From Bacteroidota bacterium (GTDB taxonomy: Bacteria; Bacteroidota; Bacteroidia; B-17B0; Aurantibacillaceae): a stretch of DNA of 64,000 bases. The stretch's first letter is position 1. The number at the start of each line of letters is the position of its first letter. A model generated the notes under the pieces. The model was not told the DNA's origin. It searched no databases and saw nothing but the letters and a program-made list of their open reading frames with translations. Below are positions 57,161 through 64,000 of the stretch, piece by piece. The stretch is from positions 1-64,000 of the forward strand of contig JAUXZS010000016.1 in assembly GCA_030692515.1 (NCBI GenBank), given 5' to 3'. The position numbers and the translations under genes are program-made.

Positions 57161-57768
57161 CGCTTAGTATTTATTTTAATTTTTATGCGAGATTTTTTTA
57201 CCCTTGTTTTAATTAAATAATGCTCAACCTTTTTCATTTTCATAATTGCCATTCGGTTGGTTTTTTCCAAATCTTCTTCTCCCCCATTAATAAATGAAAT
57301 GTAAATTTCTGTAATGTTTTTTATCGTGTATTTATTTAAATAGTAGTTTATTAATATCCTATCATTTTTAGAAAGTGTTAAAAAAGGAGAGTTCAAATAA
57401 AGACTATCATTTTCTATTGTCGTTATCTGAGTTTTTCCTTTATGCCTAATCGCAATTTTAATAAACTTTTCTCCCAAAATAGTATCTGCAAGTAAAGATT
57501 CTAAAAGAGGCTGGCTCACTTTTATTTTTGCGATATCTATGCTTTGGTTTTGTCTTTTCCGTTTCTTGGCATTTGCCTTGACTAAAAGCATCTTCGTTTT
57601 TTGCTTAAAACCCCTTTTCCCTCCTGCTTCTTTTCTTGAACCACTCCAGGCTGCTGAAATGCAATCCTTCTTAAAACAAATAAACGGAAAGCCTGCATGA
57701 ATAGCGCAAGATGATAACATTGCTATTGCTAAAAAAAATACAAGTATTTTAAATAGATTGAGAATCAA
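57157..57768 (-). CDS. Putative lipoprotein, weakly OmpA-like
   Basis: A 203-residue protein with a lipoprotein signal (LAIAMLSSCAIH, Cys21 as the lipidated residue). The stretch RILINYYLNKYTIKNITEIYISFINGG followed by EKTNRMAIMKMKKVEHYLIKTRVKKSRIKIKI has the spacing of an OmpA-C peptidoglycan-binding domain (a strand, then helix, then final strand), but the key residues for diaminopimelate binding are not clear. The start is TTG at 57766-57768. The gene overlaps the end of the TPR gene by 4 bases, tail to tail. Its role is unknown. Confidence 0.6.
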   Translation of the reverse strand: MILNLFKILVFFLAIAMLSSCAIHAGFPFICFKKDCISAAWSGSRKEAGGKRGFKQKTKMLLVKANAKKRKRQNQSIDIAKIKVSQPLLESLLADTILGEKFIKIAIRHKGKTQITTIENDSLYLNSPFLTLSKNDRILINYYLNKYTIKNITEIYISFINGGEEDLEKTNRMAIMKMKKVEHYLIKTRVKKSRIKIKINTKR

Positions 57769-57896
57769 ACATTGCTGATTTATAACTAAAGTTAACCAAT
57801 TTTTTGATACCTACTATTTACATTACAAACTAATTACGCCCGTCTTTAATTCAAAAAAGCTACCTTAGTACCAATTAAAAATCGACAAGTGTTTTG

Positions 57897-58139
57897 ATGA
57901 AAAAAACAGCAGCTATTTTATTAATAATTTTTGGTAGTGTGCTTGTAATTTACGCTTTAATGGTATTGGTAAATTGTTTTGCTTTATTATCATCAACAGA
58001 GTTTAACAATGTTGGAATAGGATATTCTCTTGGTACTTTGTTTGGACCATTATTATTACTAGCAGTTGCAAGATGGTTAATTAGAAAAGGTGTAAAAACA
58101 TACAAAGCAGAATTATTACTTAAAAAAAAGCAATTATAA
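57897..58139 (+). CDS. Small membrane protein, unknown
   Basis: An 80-residue protein with two hydrophobic helices (AAILLIIFGSVLVIYALMVLVN and LGTLFGPLLLLAVARWLI). A lysine-rich cytoplasmic tail follows. I do not recognise a family. The in-frame TTG three bases upstream is less likely than the ATG at 57897. It ends 7 bases before the hydrolase gene, so the two are probably transcribed together. Confidence 0.6.
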   Translation: MKKTAAILLIIFGSVLVIYALMVLVNCFALLSSTEFNNVGIGYSLGTLFGPLLLLAVARWLIRKGVKTYKAELLLKKKQL

Positions 58140-58146
58140 TTTTTAA

Positions 58147-58956
58147 ATGAAAAGATTAAAAAAAATAGTATTTAAAACAGCGCTTGTCCTAATCTCAATT
58201 TATATTGTTATTTGTTCGGTTTTATATTTTCAACAAGAAAGCATGATTTTTTTTCCGAAAAAACTATCAGCTAATTATAAATTTAATTACTCCACCAAAT
58301 TCGAAGAAAAAACAATTCACACTTCCGATAAAAATAATCTAAACGGTTTATTATTTAAAAGCGATACAACTAAAGGTTTAATTTTTTACCTGCATGGTAA
58401 TTCCGGTGCTCTTGATACATGGGGAAACATGGCAGAAACATATACTAATCTTAATTATGATTTATTTATTCTTGACTACCGAGGCTTTGGAAAAAGCAGT
58501 GGTGAAATATCCAGCGAAGAGCAATTTTATTCTGACATTCAAACCGCTTATAATTCTCTTAAAACACAGTATGCCGAAAATAAAATAATAATTATTGGTT
58601 ATTCTATTGGCACTGGCCCCGCAGCAATGTTAGCTGCTACTAATAATCCCAAAACGTTAATTTTACAAGCTCCATATTATAGTTTAATTGATATGATGCA
58701 TCAAGATTACCCCTTCATTCCAAATTTTTTATTAAAATATAAATTTGAAACTTATGAATTTGTAAAAAAAACTAAAGCACCTATTATTGTTTTCCATGGA
58801 AATGCCGATGAAGTAATTTACTATGGCTCATCTGTGAAATTAGAACAACATTTTAAATCAAACGACAGGCTAATAACCCTTATAGGTCATGGGCACAGCG
58901 CCATCAATGAAAATTTAGAGTATAGAGACGAACTAAAAAAAATATTGAATTTGTAG
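58147..58956 (+). CDS. Alpha/beta hydrolase (BEM46/ABHD13-like), membrane-anchored
   Basis: A 269-residue serine hydrolase with an N-terminal membrane helix (about 8-28). The oxyanion segment is YLHGNSGALDTWG, the nucleophile elbow is GYSIGTGPAA (Ser in GxSxG), the acid is in FHGNADEVIYY, and the base His lies in LIGHGHSAINEN. This order matches the BEM46/ABHD13 group (DUF-like serine aminopeptidase fold). The substrate is probably an ester or amide in the periplasmic space or at the membrane, but is unknown. Its TTTG near the stop codon could be the -33 box of the following gene. Confidence 0.9.
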   Translation: MKRLKKIVFKTALVLISIYIVICSVLYFQQESMIFFPKKLSANYKFNYSTKFEEKTIHTSDKNNLNGLLFKSDTTKGLIFYLHGNSGALDTWGNMAETYTNLNYDLFILDYRGFGKSSGEISSEEQFYSDIQTAYNSLKTQYAENKIIIIGYSIGTGPAAMLAATNNPKTLILQAPYYSLIDMMHQDYPFIPNFLLKYKFETYEFVKKTKAPIIVFHGNADEVIYYGSSVKLEQHFKSNDRLITLIGHGHSAINENLEYRDELKKILNL

Positions 58957-58980
58957 GGTCGGAAATTATTTTTATCTTTA
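58950..58980 (+). promoter_or_regulatory. Predicted promoter of the lipocalin-like gene
   Basis: TTTG (58950-58953), a 19-base spacer, then TATCTTTA (58973-58980, close to TAnnTTTG), 17 bases before the ATG at 58998. It overlaps the stop codon of the hydrolase gene. Confidence 0.5.
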
Positions 58981-58997
58981 AATTAAATAACAATATC

Positions 58998-59504
58998 ATG
59001 AAAATTATAAAACTCCTTTCAACTGCAATATTAATATCTATTTCGTTGACTAGTGTTGGCCAAAAAAAGGTTACAAATACTAACACTCAATTTAAAGGTT
59101 TGTGGATTTTAGATAAGTATGAGACTCGCGATACCGTATCCGGAAAATGGTCTAACGAACCAAATAGAATGGGTTATGTAGGTTATATATTATTTGATGG
59201 CATTGGTCATGTAGCAATACAAATTACGCCAGCAGATTATCATGAATTTGATATTAACAAAAAAGGTGATAGCACAGGTATGAAAGTTGCAGAAAAATAC
59301 CATAGCAATAATTTAATCTATTTTGCAGATTATAAAGTAGACGGAAATACAATGGAACATAAGGTAATATCCTCTACCAACCCAGAAAGTATTGGTGCCA
59401 TACTTATGAGAGACTTTGAAATTATAGGAAAAACTTTGTTTTTAACCCCAAGAAATAAATTAAACGGTTCTAAAATTCGTATGAAGTGGGTTAAAGTGCC
59501 TTAG
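58998..59504 (+). CDS. Lipocalin-like domain protein, exported
   Basis: A 168-residue protein with a signal peptide (IIKLLSTAILISISLTSVGQ). The body FKGLWILDKYETRDTVSGKWSNEPNRMGYVGYILFDGIGHVAIQI and the end LFLTPRNKLNGSKIRMKWVKV match a lipocalin-like beta-barrel family found in many bacteria. It probably binds a small ligand in the periplasm. No cysteine or lipobox is seen, so it is not a lipoprotein. Confidence 0.82.
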   Translation: MKIIKLLSTAILISISLTSVGQKKVTNTNTQFKGLWILDKYETRDTVSGKWSNEPNRMGYVGYILFDGIGHVAIQITPADYHEFDINKKGDSTGMKVAEKYHSNNLIYFADYKVDGNTMEHKVISSTNPESIGAILMRDFEIIGKTLFLTPRNKLNGSKIRMKWVKVP

Positions 59505-59550
59505 CGAATTTTTTATTTGATTAATTTCTATTAAGCAACATATTTTTTAG

Positions 59551-59634
59551 CCAAAAGGGAATCGCTTCAAAGGTCATACTGTTGTTGAATGGGGCGGCGA
59601 AGAAACTGAAAGCTTACAATTACTGGCTAACTAA
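59551..59634 (+). pseudogene. Possible 3' remnant of a lost gene
   Basis: A 28-codon open stretch (including the stop) directly after an in-frame TAG reads as KGNRFKGHTVVEWGGEE and ends in SLQLLAN before a TAA. The composition looks protein-like rather than random, but I recognise no family and there is no start codon. It lies in the gap between the lipocalin-like and pentapeptide genes. It could equally be chance. Confidence 0.25.
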
Positions 59635-59648
59635 TAAAATATTTTTAA

Positions 59649-60215
59649 ATGGCTAAACTAGCTCGCAAAAAAGAAATTGTGAAGGAGATTGATTTCTCGG
59701 CTGATATAGTGCATCGCGAAGACTTTGAAAATTGCGAATTTATAAATTGTGTTTTCACCGATTTATCCAATTTAAATTTTAGAGATTGTGATTTTACAAA
59801 CTGCAACCTCAGCAATTTAAAAACCCTCAATAGTAGAATGCAAAACGTTTCTTTTTTTGATTGTAAATTATTAGGCTTAAATTTTTCTGGAGCTATTGAC
59901 TTTGCATTTGAATTACATTTCGAAAATTGTATTTTAGACTATGCTTCCTTTGACAAAAAGAAATTAAATAAAAGTTCGTTTAAAAACTGCAAAATTCATA
60001 GTGCTAATTTTACACAAGCAGACTTATCAAAATGTACCATCACAAATTGTGATTTTTATGAGTCTCTTTTTGCCAACACAAATCTTAGCACAGTAGATTT
60101 TACAACCAATAAAAATTTCTTAATCGACCCAGAGATAAATACAATTAAAAAAACTAAATTTTTAGCGCAAGATTTGGCTAACCTTTTATATCGTTATGAT
60201 ATTATAATAGAATAA
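59649..60215 (+). CDS. Pentapeptide repeat protein
   Basis: A 188-residue protein with right-handed quadrilateral beta-helix repeats (A(D/N)LXX pattern), for example FENCEFINCVFTDLSNLNFRDCDFTNCNLSNL, then FKNCKIHSANFTQADLSKCTITNCDFYESLFANTNLSTVDFT. A short irregular break sits around residues 60-80. The last 30 residues are non-repetitive. Such proteins sometimes mimic DNA and protect gyrase (Qnr-like), but this one lacks the paired loops of Qnr, so the role is open. It is cytoplasmic as no signal is present. Confidence 0.88.
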   Translation: MAKLARKKEIVKEIDFSADIVHREDFENCEFINCVFTDLSNLNFRDCDFTNCNLSNLKTLNSRMQNVSFFDCKLLGLNFSGAIDFAFELHFENCILDYASFDKKKLNKSSFKNCKIHSANFTQADLSKCTITNCDFYESLFANTNLSTVDFTTNKNFLIDPEINTIKKTKFLAQDLANLLYRYDIIIE

Positions 60216-60289
60216 ATTCTTTTCCATAATACTACAAATCATAGCATTACTCTGCTACAATTCCATATACCTTTACTTTAAGGAAAATT

Positions 60290-61360
60290 ATGGAAACCGC
60301 AATTACAAGTTATTTTAAAGGAAGAGGCGCTCAGGTGAATCCCAATAACAGGTTTCATAAAAATCAATATGCAAGAGAACATATTGAAGGCTTAGATGAG
60401 GAATTTCTTCAAAAAGAAAAAACTGAACTTATTTATACCTATCCAAAAACAATAATTAATAAAGTAGAAAGCACAGACATTGGTTTAGGTTACTCATTAA
60501 ATCCTTATCAAGGATGCGAGCATGGTTGCATTTATTGTTACGCACGTAATACACATGAATATTGGGGATACAGTGCTGGTTTAGATTTTGAACGAAAAAT
60601 AATTGTCAAAAAAAACACCATAGAGTTGCTTGAAAAAACATTTAGCAATAAAAAATGGAAGCCAGAACCAATTATGTTATCGGGCAATACAGACTGTTAT
60701 CAACCTATTGAAAGGCAATTAGAAATTACACGTAATATTTTACAAACCTGTTTAAAATACAAACACCCAGTTTCTATAATAACCAAAAACGCTTTAATAA
60801 CCAGAGATCTTGATATTCTAACAGAACTGGCGAAACATAATTTAGTGCATGTAATGATTTCAATTACAGGTACAGATGAAAAAGTTCGTCAGCTGTTAGA
60901 GCCAAGAACTGCTTCGTATAAAAGCAGAATGCAAACTGTAGAAAGTTTAGCTAAAAACAATATACCCTGCGGTGTTATGGTTGCTCCTATTATTCCCGGA
61001 ATTAATAATCACGAAATTCCAGATATTCTTGAGCAAGCCGGTAACGCTGGCGCCACAAGCGCTGGCATTACTATTGTAAGATTAAATGGTGCCGTTGAAC
61101 ATATTTTTAAAGATTGGCTCATTAAAAATTTTCCCGACAGAGCCGATAAAGTTTGGAATCAAATTTGCGAATGTCATGGCGGTAAAGTAAGCGATACCAG
61201 AAAAGGTGTTCGTATGCGCGGCGAAGGAAAAATAGCAGAATCCATTATGCAATTATTTAAACTCTCTAAAGAGCGCTTCCTAAAAACTAATAGTAAATTC
61301 GAATTTAATTGCTCCAATTTTAATTACAAAGCCAACGATGTACAATTAAGTTTGTTTTAA
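60290..61360 (+). CDS. PA0069-type radical SAM protein
   Basis: A 356-residue radical SAM protein. The [4Fe-4S] cluster motif is CEHGCIYCYARNTHEYWGYSAGLDFERKI (C-x3-C-x2-C). Its extension to YARNTHEYWG and the later SGNTDCYQPIERQLEITRNIL with GVMVAPIIPGINNHEIP match the PA0069 / SplB-like family in Bacteroidota and Proteobacteria. The family's reaction is not established. An SD-like AAGGA precedes the ATG by 5 to 9 bases, unusual for this genome. The gene stands alone after the pentapeptide gene. Confidence 0.92.
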   Translation: METAITSYFKGRGAQVNPNNRFHKNQYAREHIEGLDEEFLQKEKTELIYTYPKTIINKVESTDIGLGYSLNPYQGCEHGCIYCYARNTHEYWGYSAGLDFERKIIVKKNTIELLEKTFSNKKWKPEPIMLSGNTDCYQPIERQLEITRNILQTCLKYKHPVSIITKNALITRDLDILTELAKHNLVHVMISITGTDEKVRQLLEPRTASYKSRMQTVESLAKNNIPCGVMVAPIIPGINNHEIPDILEQAGNAGATSAGITIVRLNGAVEHIFKDWLIKNFPDRADKVWNQICECHGGKVSDTRKGVRMRGEGKIAESIMQLFKLSKERFLKTNSKFEFNCSNFNYKANDVQLSLF

Positions 61361-61418
61361 TTTTTTGAAATGACTAAAAAACAAAAACCTATTCACTATA
61401 CCTCATTCAATAATTACC

Positions 61419-61556
61419 AATAAGTTTTTTATCAAAAGACAAAAGGTTATGCTTGATAGGGATTTAGCAGAATTATATCAAGCAAAGACGAAACGCTTGA
61501 AAGAACAAGTCACATAAAATGTCCTGCGTTTTCTTGAAAAATATATGTTTGTGTAC
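61419..61556 (+). pseudogene. Remnant of an ORF6N-domain (phage-type DNA-binding) gene
   Basis: One frame reads KFFIKRQKVMLDRDLAELY, then QAKTKRLKEQVT, a stop (TAA at 61515-61517), and NVLRFLEKYMF. This is the typical ORF6N sequence (x-x-QKVMLDRDLAELYxVxTKxLNEQVKRNxxRFPxDFMF) interrupted by one stop codon and lacking its N- and C-terminal parts. The upstream 40 bases hold no in-frame start. ORF6N domains occur in phage and mobile-element antirepressor-like proteins, so this may mark a former mobile insertion. Confidence 0.7.
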
Positions 61557-61620
61557 AGTAAAAAATTTTATAAAATAATAAACAAACCAATGAAGATACG
61601 GGTCGCTAACTAAAATATTT

Positions 61621-62634
61621 TTAATCACTTTTTAAATTTATTGTTGCCGATTCCATCACCATCCTGCGAATGATATCATCCAATTCATTTGCTGATACTT
61701 TGAGTTGTTGAAACAAAAATTTAGTTTCCTCACTAGCATTTGTATCTATTTGTAGCAGGCTTAGCAAACCCATGAAGCGTGCTAATGGCGCTCGTGTTTC
61801 ATGTGACTGCGACCAAGCTATTTTCCGAAGTTTATCATTTTGATTTTCAATAACATTAATGTACTGCAATTTTTCTGTTATATCATTTGCCAAAACAAGC
61901 GTAGCTTTAAGAGAATTATAGTCGATAAATCTGCTATAAATTTCTACATTAATAATTTCACCCGATTTAAGCAAATGCTGAAATATCCCAGCATAAAATG
62001 ATTTTTTAACATCAGCTCTATCGCCTAAACTTTTATCCAACAATTCAATTTCACTTTTTGGTCGAATATCTCTAAGGGTCATTTTTAGAAATTCATCTTT
62101 TGAATAACCATATTTATGAATAGCTGCCTCATTCACATCCAAAAATGCTAAAGAATCATTATCATAAAGCCACATAGGTTGCGGGCTAAAATTAAATAAA
62201 TTTTGATAGGTGTTTTTGGAATTCTCAAGACCTATAATAAAATTTTCTCTTTCTATTGCATAAACAATGGTTCTATAAAGTAGTTCAGGATTAATTTCAT
62301 CTTTTATTAAAAAATCAGAAACTCCCTCAGCAATGAGAGATCTTGCCAAATTTAAATCTGTATATCCGGTGAGCACAACTATTGGCGTGTCTTTAAAAAT
62401 GGCTTGTACTTTTTCAACTAATTCTTCTTTTTGAAAATCAAGAAGAACTAAATCTAATAGAATTACAGAAAATACAGAATGCTCTGCGGCCAACTCTGCG
62501 CTTTCAGAGAAGCTTTTACAGTGCCTTATCTTTGAGGTGCTAAATTTTTCAAAAAGATAATCTTCTACCAATAAATAATCTCCAAGATTATCTTCTATAA
62601 CAAGAATTTCAATTGATTGATTGGTATCTTTCAT
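61621..62634 (-). CDS. Response regulator-PAS protein with histidine-box domain but no ATPase domain
   Basis: A 337-residue protein. A receiver domain (1-125: ILVIEDNLGDYLLVEDYL, VILLDLVLLDF with the phospho-acceptor Asp, VLTGYTDL, LIKDE) is followed by a PAS domain (about 140-260: LFNFSPQPMWLYDNDSLAFLDVNEAAI). The last 66 residues contain a HisKA-like H-box QSHETRAPLARFMGLLSLL (His278) but there is no HATPase domain. It cannot autophosphorylate in cis. It may accept phosphate from, or dimerise with, the adjacent kinase. The ORF is open 17 codons further upstream; the ATG at 62634 leaves a short gap to the upstream regulator instead of an overlap. Confidence 0.88.
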   Translation of the reverse strand: MKDTNQSIEILVIEDNLGDYLLVEDYLFEKFSTSKIRHCKSFSESAELAAEHSVFSVILLDLVLLDFQKEELVEKVQAIFKDTPIVVLTGYTDLNLARSLIAEGVSDFLIKDEINPELLYRTIVYAIERENFIIGLENSKNTYQNLFNFSPQPMWLYDNDSLAFLDVNEAAIHKYGYSKDEFLKMTLRDIRPKSEIELLDKSLGDRADVKKSFYAGIFQHLLKSGEIINVEIYSRFIDYNSLKATLVLANDITEKLQYINVIENQNDKLRKIAWSQSHETRAPLARFMGLLSLLQIDTNASEETKFLFQQLKVSANELDDIIRRMVMESATINLKSD

Positions 62635-62644
62635 TAAATTATAT

Positions 62645-63070
62645 TTATTTTGCCAATGTTGAAAGTTGAATCCAAAATTCCTCAATTTTCAAAACAGCTT
62701 TCAAAAAGTCATCAAATTCAATAGGTTTAACGATATAACTATTAGCATGATTTAGATAAGCTCTGTTTACATCAATTTCGTTTGATGAGGTTGTTAACAT
62801 GAGAACGGGTATTTTTTTTAGACTCTCATCCAACTTAATTTCTGCTAAAACATCCAGTCCATTAATCATAGGAATATTGATGTCTAATAAAATTAAATCT
62901 GGTTTCTCTGCTTTTTTAAAGCTTCCTCTCTGAAAAAGAAAATCCAAAGCATCTTGTCCATTTTTTACAACGCTAAGTTGCGTTTTGAATTTACTTTCCT
63001 CGAAAGCATCTTTGGTAAGCACAACATCACCTTCGTTGTCTTCCACTAATAATATGTGTACTTGTTTCAT
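62645..63070 (-). CDS. Single-domain response regulator (CheY-like, Rcp1 type)
   Basis: A 141-residue receiver with VHILLVEDNEGDVVLTKDAFEE, the phospho-acceptor Asp in DLILLDINIPMINGLDVL, MLTTSSNEIDV and the conserved Lys in YIVKPIEFDDFL. No output domain follows, so it likely passes phosphate within a relay. The open frame continues 21 codons upstream; ATG at 63068-63070 is the plausible start. It lies between the kinase and the PAS-receiver protein, 10 bases from each. Confidence 0.93.
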   Translation of the reverse strand: MKQVHILLVEDNEGDVVLTKDAFEESKFKTQLSVVKNGQDALDFLFQRGSFKKAEKPDLILLDINIPMINGLDVLAEIKLDESLKKIPVLMLTTSSNEIDVNRAYLNHANSYIVKPIEFDDFLKAVLKIEEFWIQLSTLAK

Positions 63071-63080
63071 TTTATATTTT

Positions 63081-64000
63081 TTATTTAGGCATGGTAAAAT
63101 AAAATTTAGAGCCAACATTGACTTTAGATTCAATCCAGACTTTTCCGCCTAAGGATTCTACCTGTTTTTTTACTATTGACAGGCCAATGCCTGTGCCGCT
63201 ATAAGTATCTCTATTGTGCAATCTTTGGAAAATAACAAAAATCTTAGTAAAATATTTCTCGTCTATACCAATGCCATTATCCTCAATACAAAATTCCCAG
63301 AATTTATTTCGGTCAATGCATGTTATTTTTACCACAGGATTTTCGTCATTCTTAGAATACTTAATGGCATTATCTAATAAATTATGCACTACTTGAACTA
63401 AAGGCGTGTTGTAACTAGTTATAATTGGTAATTCCCCTGTTTCAAATACAACCTGTTTTTCGGCTATTACTTTTCTTCTTAGAATTTTATATTCATCCAA
63501 AATCTTTTTTAAATCGATGCTCTGAGCTTTCTCCTGAATTTTGCCCGCTCTTGAATATTCAAGTATGTCGAGAATGATTTGTTTCATCCTTTTTGCGCCA
63601 TCAATGGCAAACTCAATATATTGGTGCGCTTTATCATCTAATTGTTCCCCATATTTCCGCTTCAGTTGATCCATAAAGCTACTTATCATTCTCAACGGCT
63701 CTTGTAAATCATGCGAGGCTATGTAGGCAAATTGTTCAAGTTCTTCGTAAGCAACTTCTAATTCTGCTAGTTTCGTTTTTAAGATATTATTTAGTTCTAA
63801 TAGTTCTTTTTCTGATTTTTTACGCTCTGTAATATCCCGTTGAAATGCCAGTATTTTATCCACTCCAGCTATGCTGGTACGCTTAAGTGTCATTTCGAAC
63901 CAGCCCGATGTTCCATCTTTCTTTTTGGCCAGCCATTCAAAAACCTGTGGCTTCCCCTGTGCCGCTTTTTGAACATAGCCTATGGCCTTTTCCATTGAAT
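63081..64000 (-). CDS. PAS sensor histidine kinase (5' end outside the window)
   Basis: Partial gene; at least 304 residues are visible and the frame continues to the window edge. A PAS/PAC part (WLAKKKDGTSGWFEMTLKRTSIAGVDKILAFQRDITERK) leads to a coiled coil, the HisKA box ASHDLQEPLRMISSF (His95 of the visible part) and a full HATPase domain: N-box HNLLDNAIKYSK, DNGIGID and GTGIGLSIVKKQV. It phosphorylates itself and probably the small regulator encoded 10 bases downstream. Bacteriophytochrome-like kinases often have this layout, with the sensor domain off the edge here. Confidence 0.92.
   Translation of the reverse strand, partial: SMEKAIGYVQKAAQGKPQVFEWLAKKKDGTSGWFEMTLKRTSIAGVDKILAFQRDITERKKSEKELLELNNILKTKLAELEVAYEELEQFAYIASHDLQEPLRMISSFMDQLKRKYGEQLDDKAHQYIEFAIDGAKRMKQIILDILEYSRAGKIQEKAQSIDLKKILDEYKILRRKVIAEKQVVFETGELPIITSYNTPLVQVVHNLLDNAIKYSKNDENPVVKITCIDRNKFWEFCIEDNGIGIDEKYFTKIFVIFQRLHNRDTYSGTGIGLSIVKKQVESLGGKVWIESKVNVGSKFYFTMPK

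Noticed and set aside
62635-62685. Longer N-terminus for the receiver-PAS protein
   Set aside because: The extra 17 residues do not belong to the receiver fold and would overlap the upstream gene by 41 bases. The ATG at 62634 is better.

Overview
The window comes from a low-GC member of the Bacteroidota, most likely a free-living or environmental lineage. Four secreted proteins carry the C-terminal sorting domain of the type IX secretion system (T9SS). Several genes have the Bacteroidota promoter form TTTG-N19..23-TAnnTTTG. Reg_prop/Y_Y_Y/SpoIIE signalling proteins are present, and purine-rich ribosome binding sites are mostly absent. I saw no rRNA, tRNA, CRISPR array or intact transposase.

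Region 1 (about 0.5-24.5 kb, all on the minus strand) is a large surface-polysaccharide locus. Transcription would run from a UDP-GlcNAc 4-epimerase and the Wzm/Wzt ABC exporter pair, through an acetyltransferase-like protein, two FkbM methyltransferases, nine GT2/GT4 glycosyltransferases, a fucosyltransferase-like protein, a Wzy/WaaL-like membrane protein, a 1004-residue asparagine synthase/WbpG-like fusion and a DUF354 transferase, to a phosphoglycosyl transferase. Most genes overlap or lie within 10 bases of each other. A DUF1016 (YhcG) nuclease-like gene sits at the upstream edge. Related non-coding repeats lie on both sides (1-548 and 24452-25434).

Region 2 (25-34 kb, minus strand) holds two tandem paralogous T9SS cargo proteins, HU, methionyl-tRNA formyltransferase and a third T9SS cargo with Ycf48-like and PKD-like repeats. 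Clear hairpin terminators follow most of them. Region 3 (34-51.6 kb) is mainly housekeeping: a ferredoxin-NADP reductase-like flavoprotein, a MurG-like transferase, DUF1801, gyrB, a PlsC-like acyltransferase, DUF3108, a propeller-SpoIIE phosphatase, kynureninase, a truncated haemoglobin, an ECF sigma factor with a probable membrane anti-sigma, and eukaryote-like nrdB-nrdA.

Region 4 (51.7-64 kb) is more accessory. It contains an orphan PHP-SMC-like ATPase (candidate defence protein), a block of palindromic repeats, a T9SS-secreted blue-copper protein and a TPR sensor that ends exactly where a phosphatase domain would start. Smaller genes follow: a lipoprotein, an alpha/beta hydrolase, a lipocalin-like protein, a pentapeptide-repeat protein and a PA0069-type radical SAM protein. 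A decayed ORF6N gene and a three-gene histidine kinase/response regulator cluster running off the right edge close the window.

The most unusual items are the AsnB-WbpG fusion, which carries two PP-loop ATPase domains and its own glutaminase; the orphan PHP-SMC ATPase; the ~140-bp inverted-repeat elements; and the triple hairpin repeat downstream of the PHP-SMC gene. The polysaccharide locus and the T9SS cargo may be connected, because T9SS substrates are commonly anchored to a dedicated LPS; that link is inference.
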